Origin: a virus
Length of the DNA: 44,902 nucleotides
Virus record (IMG/VR): IMGVR_UViG_3300031920_000284
Coordinates: 1-44,902 of that record
Reading direction: 5' to 3' (one strand)
The position numbers and the translations under genes are program-made. The notes under the pieces were generated by a model that did not search any database, was not told where the DNA came from, and saw nothing but the letters and a program-made list of their open reading frames with translations. Below, piece after piece: positions 31,828 to 40,433 of this stretch (the first letter of the stretch is position 1; the number at the start of each line of letters is the position of its first letter).

Positions 31828-33807
31828 TTAATGTATCCAATGTGTTCCTATATCAGCAGTTGCATCTAAAGGAATTATTGGACAAAACGGTTTTCCTGCT
31901 TTAATCATACAATCAATTAATATTTTTGTAGCTTCATGTATTAGTTCTTTAGGTGCTTCAATTACTATTTCATCATGTATTAAATTAACAATTTTTACTT
32001 TTAACCACCATTCTTTTTTAAGAATTTCTTTAAAAAATAAAATACAAGCATATTTAGTAATATCTGCTGCAGAACCTTGAATAGGATAATTTTGTGCTAA
32101 TCTAGCTATAGCACCTTTAGCTTTATTATGTTTACCTATAATAGATCTTGGATTATCAGTTAATTGCCAAAAATAAGGATCTTCCACATCTTCTTTATAT
32201 TTAAAATAATCATTTTCATTAGAAAAGAAATATTTTCTTCCAGTAATATTATTAAATTGAACATATCTAAAATGAGATGCTCTATGAAATACTAAATCAA
32301 AATAAGTTCTTAATCCAGGAAATGCTTCAAAATAAGAATCATATACAAATTTTCCATCACTTTTAGAAATATTACAATTTTTAGCTATAGTACTTCCATT
32401 ACCACCATAATTAATTGCGAATCCAGCATTCTTAGCTAATTTTCTTTTTGCTGGATATTCTTTTTTAATATAATCCAAACTAGTAGGTTGCAATTCTTCT
32501 ACTTCACATTTTCTAATAGCGGGATACATTAGAAATGCTACATAACTATGCATATCACTAAAGCCTCTATGATAAAAGTTAATTAAATTATCTTCTTTAC
32601 TAAAATTAGCTAATATAATCTGTTCTTGACTTTTGTAATCAACAGCAGCCATAAGATTATTAAAATCACTAATAAAACAACTTCTTGTTAGTGTATCTGA
32701 AGGTAAATTTTGTAAATTAGGAGTACCATCTCTTTTATTACCAGAAGATAATCTTCCAGTATCCATTAATTGTTGAAAGGTTGTATGAATTCGCCCTGTC
32801 ACGGGATTAATAAACCTTTTCCAATTATAGCCATAAGTAGATACTTCTTTTCTTGCGGCTTTATATTTTAAATATGGTGTTAATATAGGAAAGTCATTTT
32901 CTTGTGGTTCTAGTACTTTAGCATCAATAGATTCTTTGCTAATACCTTTCATCATGATAGTAGTATTAATTCCATAACTATGAAATAATTTTAATACTTG
33001 TTTAGGAGAATCCCAATTAAGAATACAATCCTGAACTCCTGTCCATAAATCAACCATTCCAGAAAAACATTGATGTTTACCATCTTCCCATAATTTTTCT
33101 TCTAATACTTTTTTAAGTCCTATAGTTTTTCCAACATTTGCATCTGTTTTTATTTTCCACTTATCATAGTCTAATTTTATACCACAGTATTCGACATAAG
33201 CGAGAACAACTACAAAAGAATTATCTAAACCAATAGCTTTTTCTAAACTATCATAAGAAGCAGTTTTTAATTGCTTTCTTTTAATTATAGGTAAATATTC
33301 TACATCTTTAGCACCATATACTAATACTCTATCAGTTAGTCCTTTTTTTATGATTTCTCCTCTTACAGATTTATCAAGAATAACATTACAGTATTTATTT
33401 GCAAGAGTTGCTAAATCTCTTCCAGCATATTGTAAACCATTAGTAATAATGATTTCAGCTAACATTGTATCATATACATTTTTAATTAATACATCTTGTA
33501 TAAATAAAAATTTTAAATCAAATTTAGCATTTTGAAGAATAAATAAAATTTTTGTGGTATTTAAAAATTCTTTTAATTCTTTAGGTATCTTTCCTCCAAA
33601 ACTTTGAATATCAAATAATACTTGAAATTCTTCTATACCTATTTGTAATAATAGTAACTTTTTAGTAAAACAATCTAATCCAGTAGTTTCAGTATCTAAA
33701 CCTAATTCTAATTCTTTTTTAAGAATATCAATAGCATCTGTTATAGAAATTAATTCATACAGAGATTGATCAAAAATAGTTATTCTATTAGTTACTAGAT
33801 AAATCAT
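31828..33807 (-). CDS. Family A DNA polymerase with 3'-5' exonuclease
   Basis: 659 residues. Exonuclease: LGLDTETTGLD (Asp38, Glu40), then a second Asp in NAKFDLKFL and the GAKDVEYL motif III. Polymerase: motif A MAAVDYKSQEQIILA, motif B RKLAKNAGFAINYGG, motif C LIHDEIVIEAP, and the GRLSSGNKRDGTPNLQNLP segment. The length is typical for T7-like phage PolA without a 5' nuclease. A-family polymerases occur in a subset of crAss-like phages, others have B-family. No intron or intein interrupts it. Confidence 0.95.
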   Translation of the reverse strand: MIYLVTNRITIFDQSLYELISITDAIDILKKELELGLDTETTGLDCFTKKLLLLQIGIEEFQVLFDIQSFGGKIPKELKEFLNTTKILFILQNAKFDLKFLFIQDVLIKNVYDTMLAEIIITNGLQYAGRDLATLANKYCNVILDKSVRGEIIKKGLTDRVLVYGAKDVEYLPIIKRKQLKTASYDSLEKAIGLDNSFVVVLAYVEYCGIKLDYDKWKIKTDANVGKTIGLKKVLEEKLWEDGKHQCFSGMVDLWTGVQDCILNWDSPKQVLKLFHSYGINTTIMMKGISKESIDAKVLEPQENDFPILTPYLKYKAARKEVSTYGYNWKRFINPVTGRIHTTFQQLMDTGRLSSGNKRDGTPNLQNLPSDTLTRSCFISDFNNLMAAVDYKSQEQIILANFSKEDNLINFYHRGFSDMHSYVAFLMYPAIRKCEVEELQPTSLDYIKKEYPAKRKLAKNAGFAINYGGNGSTIAKNCNISKSDGKFVYDSYFEAFPGLRTYFDLVFHRASHFRYVQFNNITGRKYFFSNENDYFKYKEDVEDPYFWQLTDNPRSIIGKHNKAKGAIARLAQNYPIQGSAADITKYACILFFKEILKKEWWLKVKIVNLIHDEIVIEAPKELIHEATKILIDCMIKAGKPFCPIIPLDATADIGTHWIH

Positions 33808-34054
33808 CTTTTTCTTTTTTAACTAGCCAAAATGATCCAGTACCAAAACCTTGATATATTGTATCAATTAAAGGAGACTTTGCAACATCACATAATGGAA
33901 GTAAATTTTCTATAAGATCAATAAAATTTTGAATATCAATTCCATATTCATGATATATAAAAGATTCTAAATCTTCATACTTAATATCTTTATAAAGAAT
34001 AGGATCTTTTTGTTTAGCTAGATAAGCTATTAATTCATATATTTCCCAATTCAT
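33788..34054 (-). CDS. Small unknown protein
   Basis: 88 residues, acidic, helical. It overlaps the polymerase start by 20 bases. No motif recognised. Confidence 0.65.
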   Translation of the reverse strand: MNWEIYELIAYLAKQKDPILYKDIKYEDLESFIYHEYGIDIQNFIDLIENLLPLCDVAKSPLIDTIYQGFGTGSFWLVKKEKDDLSSN

Positions 34055-34413
34055 TACTTTTCAATTACTTCACCCCATTCATCAATTTCTACTTCATTAT
34101 CTATTTCTTCAACATAATAATCAGTCCAATTTTCTCTTGCTTCTGTTTCTAAATTACTAGCAATTTTTTCTAAAGCTTCTTGATAACCTTCATCATCATC
34201 TTCATAAGTTTCTATACTAACTTCAGATTTAGCTTCTTCTATAAAATCTTCCCATCCATCCATTCCACAACCTAATTGTCCCTCAAAATGCTCACAAGCA
34301 TATTGATAAGCAGACTGTAATGCTTGATCTTCTGTATCATGTTCTTCAACACATTCAAATTGTGGCCCACCATAACCACCTCCTAATCCTGCATATATTT
34401 TATACTTTGGCAT
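34054..34413 (-). CDS. Acidic unknown protein
   Basis: 119 residues, with MPKYKIYAGLGGGYGGP at the start and then very acidic (YEDDDEGYQEALEKIA ... DNEVEIDEWGEVIE). Similar small proteins starting with GLGGGFGG are seen in phages; function unknown. One-base overlaps with both neighbours. Confidence 0.75.
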   Translation of the reverse strand: MPKYKIYAGLGGGYGGPQFECVEEHDTEDQALQSAYQYACEHFEGQLGCGMDGWEDFIEEAKSEVSIETYEDDDEGYQEALEKIASNLETEARENWTDYYVEEIDNEVEIDEWGEVIEK

Positions 34414-34670
34414 TACTCTTTGACTTTATAGCGATATTCATACTCAAATCCTTCACATACTTCTGCTAAAGAATCGTCACAATATTCATCATTAAAAGTA
34501 GATAAAGTCCATTCATCATTATAATAAACAACGGAGCCAACTAATTCTCCACTTTTTTGATCATGTACAAATATAAGACCTCTACCTTCTTCTACTATAA
34601 GATTTTTTACTGTATTTACATCAATAGTATAATCAGTAGTTCCTGGAAATGTTATTATTTTTGTTGTCAT
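34413..34670 (-). CDS. Small unknown protein
   Basis: 85 residues, beta-rich then acidic (DEYCDDSLAEVCEGFEYEY). No motif. Its start lies in an ATGA overlap with the end of the gene at 34667. Confidence 0.65.
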   Translation of the reverse strand: MTTKIITFPGTTDYTIDVNTVKNLIVEEGRGLIFVHDQKSGELVGSVVYYNDEWTLSTFNDEYCDDSLAEVCEGFEYEYRYKVKE

Positions 34671-35518
34671 ATTTTTATATTATTGTGTTCAGCAACCATT
34701 TCAATCTTTTCCATTCTTTTCTCCCAAGAATATATATGATTTTTAACAGTTTCTTCTAAATTAAAAAGAATTCGATTTCTCAAAGTTTCTAATTGATTAG
34801 TAGTTAAATCAGTATATTTTTTATTAGGCTTTAATGTTAGCATTGCCCTCATTTGAGTATAATTAATACCACGAGAATTAATATATAATTTCTCTATATC
34901 TTTTAAATTTAGATGTTCTCTAATTATTTCAAGATGATCCTTCATAGCACTTTTATCAGGTACAATTAAGTCTTTTGATTCAGAAGGAGTTAACCAAATA
35001 CCTTGTTTTAAAATAAAAGTTCTAGTTATATGTTTTTTATTAAATGCTCCTAATTGATCTAAACATCCATCAACAATTAAGTCTAGATATAAAGCTTCAT
35101 ATTCATCAGGGATTTGATCAAACATATTATTAATAGTAGCTTTCTTATCACTAAAAACTTCTTTATTAATACTTAAAAAGTCTTTTATGTGATTCATTAA
35201 AGAAAATCTACTTAAACCATGATTTTGTTCTACATATCGTAAAAATAATTCAGTGCCACATTTATCCTTTTGTTCTGAAATAAGCTCTAAAACAAGATAA
35301 CGTCCAGGATTTTGATTTTCTTTATTAAATAGCATTTTTTTGCAGTGGTCATAACATACATTTAAGTCATGCATATTCATATCAACTAATCTGCGTTCTA
35401 TTTGTGTATAATTTCCTTCTTTATCTAGTGTTTTAACTCCCTTCCACAGGAAACTGGTAACATCCATACTTTTTTTCTCGATAGCTTCAGTAAGCTTCTC
35501 TTTTAGTAATGTAGTCAT
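34667..35518 (-). CDS. Unknown helical protein
   Basis: 283 residues, mainly helical, with many Leu and charged residues; segments include CYDHCKKMLFNKEN and YLDLIVDGCLDQLGAFNKK. No motif. The apparent stop is TGA in ATGA; with UGA as Trp the frame adds WQQK and stops at TAA 34655. Confidence 0.7.
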   Translation of the reverse strand: MTTLLKEKLTEAIEKKSMDVTSFLWKGVKTLDKEGNYTQIERRLVDMNMHDLNVCYDHCKKMLFNKENQNPGRYLVLELISEQKDKCGTELFLRYVEQNHGLSRFSLMNHIKDFLSINKEVFSDKKATINNMFDQIPDEYEALYLDLIVDGCLDQLGAFNKKHITRTFILKQGIWLTPSESKDLIVPDKSAMKDHLEIIREHLNLKDIEKLYINSRGINYTQMRAMLTLKPNKKYTDLTTNQLETLRNRILFNLEETVKNHIYSWEKRMEKIEMVAEHNNIKI

Positions 35519-35522
35519 AATC

Positions 35523-35816
35523 TTATAAATTTATATTTGAATTATTTGTATCTTGTTCTTTCATAAAATTAATAATATATATATTACTATAATTATATAA
35601 TTGCTTTTTACCAGTTCCAGGATGAAAATACTCTTCTCCTGCAGTTACTTGTATATATTTAAGAAATCCTCTTTCTCCAATATTCATATTTGGTATATTC
35701 CAATTAGGCAACATAGTGCACATAATATAACTGTTATCTTTTAAATTAGTAAATACATATATACTATAAGTACCATTTCTAATAGCTAATATTTCTACAT
35801 GTACTATATATTCCAT
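35523..35816 (-). CDS. Unknown small beta-rich protein, possibly OB-like
   Basis: 97 residues of alternating hydrophobic strands (YIVHVEILAIRNGTYSIYVF and GERGFLKYIQVTAGEEYF), ending with a polar tail. The strand and turn pattern is like a small OB fold, but this is a guess. Confidence 0.6.
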   Translation of the reverse strand: MEYIVHVEILAIRNGTYSIYVFTNLKDNSYIMCTMLPNWNIPNMNIGERGFLKYIQVTAGEEYFHPGTGKKQLYNYSNIYIINFMKEQDTNNSNINL

Positions 35817-36001
35817 TATTTATAAAAGTTTTCTTCATGAGAATTAAATTCTAAGTTTGCTGTATCATCATTTAACTTTTGTGCAAGTTCTAAATAATAT
35901 TCTAGATTATTATCCTCATAAGTTTGTTTTTCTTTTTCATCTTTTAACTGAATTATATCAATTAATTCATCTGTTTCTTTATTATAAATTAAATAATCCA
36001 T
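35816..36001 (-). CDS. Small acidic unknown protein
   Basis: 61 residues, helical, acidic (IIQLKDEKEKQTYEDNNLEY). No motif. It overlaps the next gene by one base. Confidence 0.6.
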   Translation of the reverse strand: MDYLIYNKETDELIDIIQLKDEKEKQTYEDNNLEYYLELAQKLNDDTANLEFNSHEENFYK

Positions 36002-36003
36002 AA

Positions 36004-36507
36004 TTAATCTAATAATTCTAATACTCTATTAGATTTATTAAAAATACCACCATCTACTTCCATAATAGTTCTAGCCATTCTAGAAGTATTTTCTTCTTCT
36101 CTTTGTTCTTTAATTAATCCATTAAGTAACCACTCAGCAGTCATATAATCTTTTTGTTCAAGAGCAAGTTCATGTATTTTATAAATTAATTCGGTAGTTT
36201 CTATTTCTCTTTTTACAGTTGCAACAAAAGGAGTAATAACAGAATCAATTTTTTGTTCTTTATTAATTTCAATAATAGGATATTCAATCCTACAATCTGC
36301 TTCAGATAAAAATTTATGTATCCAATCATGGTGTACCATTTCTTCTGTTGCTCTTTTATGAAAATAAGTTTCTAATTTTACAATTCCCTCTAATCCATAA
36401 TAGTTTGCAAAACTTTTATAAAGAGTATAATTTTTTAATTCATGAGCCATTTGTGCAACCAAAAGAGCTCCTATTTCAGGACTTATTAATTTTAATTGTC
36501 TATCCAT
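36004..36507 (-). CDS. Ferritin-like non-haem iron protein
   Basis: 167 residues, four-helix bundle. The diiron pattern lines up with E. coli FtnA: AHELKNYTLY near 21-30 (Glu23, Tyr30), RATEEMVHHDWI near 52-63 (Glu56, His59), a central EIETTELIYKI helix (Glu101 to Glu106), and LIKEQREEENTS near 131-142 (Gln135, Glu138). FtnA ligands are Glu17, Glu50, His53, Glu94 and Gln127. The protein probably oxidises and stores iron, or protects DNA from peroxide. It sits between unknown genes and a ClpP gene. Ferritins are uncommon in phages. Confidence 0.85.
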   Translation of the reverse strand: MDRQLKLISPEIGALLVAQMAHELKNYTLYKSFANYYGLEGIVKLETYFHKRATEEMVHHDWIHKFLSEADCRIEYPIIEINKEQKIDSVITPFVATVKREIETTELIYKIHELALEQKDYMTAEWLLNGLIKEQREEENTSRMARTIMEVDGGIFNKSNRVLELLD

Positions 36508-36537
36508 TTTATTTTTGTTTAATAATTTTTTCGTACA

Positions 36538-36822
36538 TTAGCCATTACCTTTTAATTTAGATAATTCTTCTGTTAGTTTATCTTGTATCTTACTATACCT
36601 TTGAATATATCCTTTTAAATCAATTATATCAATTTCCTTATTAATTCTATAATTAATAATTACTTTCATACAACTTTTTAAAGACATTCCATAACCATTA
36701 AGTTTAAAGTCCTCTCTTCTTTTTTCAGGATCTTTAGCATTAATAACATGTAATAGATATAAATCAAAACAATAATTAGTTTCATTTAATTCTAATTTAA
36801 AGTCTTTTTCTTCTATTGTCAT
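36538..36822 (-). CDS. Unknown protein
   Basis: 94 residues, helical, charged (FKLELNETNYCFDLYLLHVI). No recognised motif. It overlaps the start of ClpP's stop by one base, so it is co-translated with it. Confidence 0.65.
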   Translation of the reverse strand: MTIEEKDFKLELNETNYCFDLYLLHVINAKDPEKRREDFKLNGYGMSLKSCMKVIINYRINKEIDIIDLKGYIQRYSKIQDKLTEELSKLKGNG

Positions 36823-37376
36823 TATAATATTTCAGTTATCATTCCATTTTCTAAAGCATCTTTTGAACCAAACCACATATCAAATTTTAGATTTTCTTCT
36901 AAATTTGGAATACTTATTTTTTCTTTGACAATACTATAAAACATATTTTGGAGTATTACCATTTCTTCATAATGAATTCGAGTATCCTCAGTAGTTCCTA
37001 CCATTCCTCCAGCAGCTTGATGTAATAAAAATCTTGAATGTTTTAATCCACATCTTTTATCTCCCACTAACATTAAAACAGCTGCTATAGAAGCAGCCAT
37101 ACCAACACATACTGTTTTAATAGGAGATTTACTTAATTTTGCTACATCATATATAGCTAATCCTGCAACTATACTTCCTCCAGGAGAATTAATATAGATT
37201 TGTATTTCATCATTGCTATCAGAATTAAGATGAATTAATTGGGCAATAACACCATTAGCTAATTCATCATCTATAAGGTCTCCAATATAAATGATTCTTT
37301 CTTTAATAAGATTAGAAAATACATCCATTACAATTATATTTTCTGGACTTTGTTCTACTATTGTTCTATAACTCAT
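36822..37376 (-). CDS. clpP: ClpP-type serine protease
   Basis: 184 residues, the full ClpP fold. Catalytic triad by position: Ser96 in VGMAASIAAVL, His119 in FLLHQAAGG and Asp166 in KFDMWFG. Oligomer and oxyanion features are INSPGGSIVAGLAIYD near 62-77. E. coli ClpP uses Ser97, His122 and Asp171. As no ClpX is seen, it may use host Clp ATPases, alter host proteolysis, or mature phage proteins. It lies in the accessory operon, not with capsid genes, which argues against a dedicated prohead protease. Confidence 0.92.
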   Translation of the reverse strand: MSYRTIVEQSPENIIVMDVFSNLIKERIIYIGDLIDDELANGVIAQLIHLNSDSNDEIQIYINSPGGSIVAGLAIYDVAKLSKSPIKTVCVGMAASIAAVLMLVGDKRCGLKHSRFLLHQAAGGMVGTTEDTRIHYEEMVILQNMFYSIVKEKISIPNLEENLKFDMWFGSKDALENGMITEIL

Positions 37377-37377
37377 A

Positions 37378-37566
37378 TTAGTAATGTACTATTGTTTTTT
37401 CTTCAACCATTCTTATTTCTACTTCTACTTTGATTTCTTTAGCTGCATAAAATTGACATTCATCAACGTCTACACTTTCTCCAACAGCTTTTAAGTTATC
37501 ATAAGCTTCTATAATAGTTTTTCCAACTCCTACATAATCTTCAAATATACAAATATATTTATTCAT
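37378..37566 (-). CDS. Small unknown protein
   Basis: 62 residues, with hydrophobic and acidic stretches (YICIFEDYVGVGKTIIEAYD). The GVGKT string is short and lacks P-loop context. It stands two bases before ClpP. Confidence 0.6.
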   Translation of the reverse strand: MNKYICIFEDYVGVGKTIIEAYDNLKAVGESVDVDECQFYAAKEIKVEVEIRMVEEKTIVHY

Positions 37567-37570
37567 AATT

Positions 37571-37969
37571 TTAATCTTTTAAATGTGATGCATGTACAGC
37601 TAACATATCACAATAATCATTTAGGGAATTTCCACTGTGCCCTTTTACATGTGTCCAAGTAATGTCTAATTCTTCAACAGTATCAAACATTTGTATCCAT
37701 AAGTCAACATTTTTCTTTTTCTTCCAATTTTTTGTCATAGTTCCTATAACATACATTGAATCCGTAAAGATTGTTGCTTTTGTATAATCATTTTCTTTTA
37801 ACCAAAGCATAGATTGTAAACAACCCATAATTTCCATTCGGTTATTAGTAGTTGCGTCTATATCTCCAAAAGAAGAATGCTTCTTTTTACCTTCTTCAGT
37901 TATAACAAAAGCCCATCCCCCATGATCTCTCGATGAGGAATAAGCTCCATCTGTATATATTTCAATCAT
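37571..37969 (-). CDS. rnhA: Ribonuclease HI
   Basis: 132 residues. Active-site residues in order: IYTDGAYSS (Asp7), TTNNRMEIMGC (Glu near 45), TIFTDSMYV (Asp near 69) and VKGHSGNSLNDYCDMLA (His and Asp near 110-118). This matches bacterial RNase HI. It removes RNA primers from Okazaki fragments, complementing the PolA, which lacks a 5' nuclease. Confidence 0.93.
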   Translation of the reverse strand: MIEIYTDGAYSSSRDHGGWAFVITEEGKKKHSSFGDIDATTNNRMEIMGCLQSMLWLKENDYTKATIFTDSMYVIGTMTKNWKKKKNVDLWIQMFDTVEELDITWTHVKGHSGNSLNDYCDMLAVHASHLKD

Positions 37970-37972
37970 ACT

Positions 37973-38257
37973 TTAATAACCATACCAATATGATGAAAAT
38001 GTTTTAGCATATATATCTCCTTCAGTATATCGAATATGATTCAAAATACCTAAAGATTTTTTAGATAACTTGCCAATTAATTCTGGCATTAATTTATTAA
38101 AATCAATTTTACAAAATAAAGATCCTTCATGTAATTTAGAAGAATTTTCAAGTAATTTATTAACTTTTAGTACAAATTGTCTAGTTCCATAACCTATTAT
38201 AGTTATATGAACAGCTGTGATTATTTCTCCTTCTTTATTATAAAGTTGTAATTCCAT
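37973..38257 (-). CDS. Unknown protein
   Basis: 94 residues, beta-rich start and end (VHITIIGYGTRQFVLKVNKL ... FSSYWYGY). No motif that I recognise. Confidence 0.6.
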   Translation of the reverse strand: MELQLYNKEGEIITAVHITIIGYGTRQFVLKVNKLLENSSKLHEGSLFCKIDFNKLMPELIGKLSKKSLGILNHIRYTEGDIYAKTFSSYWYGY

Positions 38258-38260
38258 AAT

Positions 38261-38647
38261 TTAAATTTTATAGTGTCCTAATTCGATTAGGTATTGTTTA
38301 GTTTCTGGGTAAGTCATCATTCTTTCTTTTAATGCACAAGGTAATTCAATTACCGGTATTTTATATTGAATGGCTTTGTCAATTTCAAAGCTAATTCCAC
38401 TAAGTATATCATTATTAGGTAAACTTCTAAAAGCAAGTATATCACAACTCATAACAATAGCACCAAAGAAATCCATTACATCTCCATATTCAAGAACATA
38501 TTCTTGACATTGTTCTTGATATTCAGGAGTATTAGGATTTATTACTTCAAATCCTAATTCTTCAAGAGTTTCAATATCTTGTTTTTCAATAGTTGAACCA
38601 TACGAAACCATCGTATGTGCATAATAACATTTTAATTTTCTATTCAT
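38261..38647 (-). CDS. Nucleoside 2-deoxyribosyltransferase-like protein (DUF4406-like)
   Basis: 128 residues. CYYAHTMVSYGSTIEKQDIE at 7-26, EVINPNTPEY near 34, FFGAIVMSCDILAF near 60, then GISFEIDKAIQYKIPVIEL near 84, the last with the family Glu. This is a Rossmann-like NDT fold, distinct from the protein at 5575. Such proteins are linked to nucleotide salvage or base change. It overlaps the NMN adenylyltransferase gene. Confidence 0.75.
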   Translation of the reverse strand: MNRKLKCYYAHTMVSYGSTIEKQDIETLEELGFEVINPNTPEYQEQCQEYVLEYGDVMDFFGAIVMSCDILAFRSLPNNDILSGISFEIDKAIQYKIPVIELPCALKERMMTYPETKQYLIELGHYKI

Positions 38648-39221
38648 AATTCAATTCTTTTTATTATTTTAGAATGTTTTTGATTTATTACAAAATGTTG
38701 AAATGGCTCATAAAACCAATAGTCTTCTGATTTATATATATGAATATAAAATCCATGTTCTTGTAATCTTAAGATATCTTCTTCACTAAACCAGCCAAGA
38801 AGAGTAAGTAAACTATCAGTTGCAGATATATAACTTTCTGGCTCTAATTCACAAATTTGATGTTTGCCAGCATAAAATGGAATAAAAGAATCTCTTGATC
38901 CATATAAAGTTGCTTCATCATGCCCAAAAACTTCTGATATTTTTTGATCAATTCTATATGACCAAATACCATCATTTTTTACATCAGGTAAAGGAAGTAC
39001 AATTGAAATTGATTTTCCAAATTTATTTTCAATCATAACTTTTCGAGTTATGAAATCCAATGGATTTTTTCTTGTTCCTATGGCAGTTGTAATACCTAAG
39101 AACATAATAACTTTATCATGCCGAGCAATTACACTTTCAATAAGTTTAATATGCTCAGAATGAAGATAATGTACTTGAAACCTACCGATGATTACACTAT
39201 TTCTGTTGTTTTTTCTTGCAT
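38644..39221 (-). pseudogene. NMN adenylyltransferase (NadM-like), frameshifted near its start
   Basis: From ATG 39221 the frame ends early (MQEKTTEIV then TAA). One base over, it reads SVIIGRFQVHYLHSEHIKLI, then IMFLGITTAIGTRKNPLDF and RKVMI, then YGSRDSFIPFY and a YISATDSLL motif. These are the nucleotide-binding H-x-x-H, the T-R-x-x-N-P motif and the SGT-like loop of NMNAT. One extra A in the run of six near 39208-39213 would join MQEK to NNRNSVIIGRF. The enzyme would make NAD+ from NMN and ATP, a known phage way to refill NAD+ after host NADase defence. A broken gene or a sequencing error; a start inside is unlikely, as it would drop the active site. Confidence 0.78.
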
Positions 39222-39227
39222 AATATT

Positions 39228-39386
39228 TTAATTTTTTTCTTCAATTTCAAATTCTTCTTCTTTTATAAGATAATTAACACCATCTTCAGTAGTTCTTGGT
39301 TCAAATCCAATAGGAGCTCTCTGTATATCATCTGGCCCTATTAAATTTAAAAAAGGAAGTGTAACTGCTAGTATTATTATTTTCAT
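39228..39386 (-). CDS. Small protein with possible signal or membrane segment
   Basis: 52 residues: MKIIILAVTLPFLNLIG then a polar, acidic tail (EPRTTEDGVNYLIKEEEFE). Hydrophobic N-terminus could be a signal anchor. The ATG overlaps the apparent TGA of the upstream gene (GAATGA). Confidence 0.6.
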   Translation of the reverse strand: MKIIILAVTLPFLNLIGPDDIQRAPIGFEPRTTEDGVNYLIKEEEFEIEEKN

Positions 39387-39760
39387 TCTATTAATTTTAA
39401 TCCTTCTAATAATCCTTTTTCAAGAGCATGTTCATATTTATAAAATCTAATACCATTCCATCTTTTATTATTTATTTCAAAATTATATAAATTAGGTTTA
39501 GATTTTATAAAATAAGGTTCTACATGAATATCATGTATTTCTCTTAGCCATTTTTGTAATATATGTTGTCCAGAAGCATCATATACTACAGTTCCTTTTT
39601 GTGATTGAATTCCTCCTTCTTTTTTAAGAGAAATAGTAATTAATTTATTAGGAGATCCAGAACTGGGATTATCACAGCCATAAAAAGATTTAGTTGTTAT
39701 ATCAAATCCTTTTTTCTTAGCTAATTTAGCTACTTCTAATGATATTAATTGTTCAATCAT
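39383..39760 (-). CDS. Paralog 1 of a three-gene family (IHV/LLEGLKLI proteins)
   Basis: 125 residues. Shared signature with the next two genes: AKLAKKKGFD near the start, LLQKWLREIHDIHVEPYF in the middle and YEHALEKGLLEGLKLIE at the end. Common in crAss-like and other Bacteroidota phages in tandem groups; function unknown. If UGA is Trp, it adds WK and stops at TAA 39377. Confidence 0.75.
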   Translation of the reverse strand: MIEQLISLEVAKLAKKKGFDITTKSFYGCDNPSSGSPNKLITISLKKEGGIQSQKGTVVYDASGQHILQKWLREIHDIHVEPYFIKSKPNLYNFEINNKRWNGIRFYKYEHALEKGLLEGLKLIE

Positions 39761-40170
39761 AGCTTAATTAGTTTTAATCCTTCTAATAATCCAGCTTCTA
39801 ATGCTTGCTCATAAGATCTAAATCCAGTAATATAACCTATACGAGTAATACCATATTCTGCATTATTATCTTTAATAATAATAGATACTATATATAATGG
39901 AGCATTTAATACAATCATTTCAATAATAGGATATACATGAATATTATGTTTTTCTCTTAACCATTTTTGAAGTAATGATTGCATTGGAGCTGATGGACCT
40001 GTTTCATCATTTCCTAGACTTTCATATTTAGGTATTAAACTATTTTTTAATTGCATCCAAACATGAATTTTATTTTCATATTTTCCATAAGCACCTGTAG
40101 GACATGGTTCATCAAATCCTTTTTCTTTAGCTAATATAGCTGTTTCAAAATTTACTAATTGTTCTTTCAT
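39757..40170 (-). CDS. Paralog 2 of the three-gene family
   Basis: 137 residues with ILAKEKGFDEPC, LLQKWLREKHNIHVYPII and YEQALEAGLLEGLKLIKL. Closest to paralog 1 in the middle and end motifs. Ends in TGA inside ATGA; with UGA as Trp it continues WLNN to TAA 39745. Confidence 0.75.
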   Translation of the reverse strand: MKEQLVNFETAILAKEKGFDEPCPTGAYGKYENKIHVWMQLKNSLIPKYESLGNDETGPSAPMQSLLQKWLREKHNIHVYPIIEMIVLNAPLYIVSIIIKDNNAEYGITRIGYITGFRSYEQALEAGLLEGLKLIKL

Positions 40171-40433
40171 TATATTTTCTTTAGCATTTCTTTTAAAGCT
40201 AATTCTAAAGCATCATAATAATCTTCAAATTTTTTATTTGAATAATCCCATTCAATTCTCTTACCTTTTTTAGTATCTATAAGATAGTTATTTACAGACC
40301 AAGTTTTATGAAAAGTACTGAAAAATACTTCAGCATATATTTGATGCTTTAATAATAACCATTCTTTTATTAGAAAATAAGAATCAATACCATCAAATCC
40401 TTTTTCTTTCGCAATTTTATATACTTCAGTCAT
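40170..40433 (-). CDS. Paralog 3 of the three-gene family, shorter
   Basis: 87 residues: KIAKEKGFDGID, then FLIKEWLLLKHQIYAEVFF, ending YYDALELALKEMLKKI. It keeps all three signatures with a shorter loop, so it is the most diverged copy. Confidence 0.72.
   Translation of the reverse strand: MTEVYKIAKEKGFDGIDSYFLIKEWLLLKHQIYAEVFFSTFHKTWSVNNYLIDTKKGKRIEWDYSNKKFEDYYDALELALKEMLKKI

Noticed and set aside
31828-33807. Intein or intron in the DNA polymerase
   Set aside because: All polymerase motifs A, B and C and the exonuclease motifs are continuous in one frame.
37378-37566. GVGKT as a P-loop in the 62-residue protein
   Set aside because: The surrounding residues and size do not fit any P-loop NTPase; the string is probably chance.
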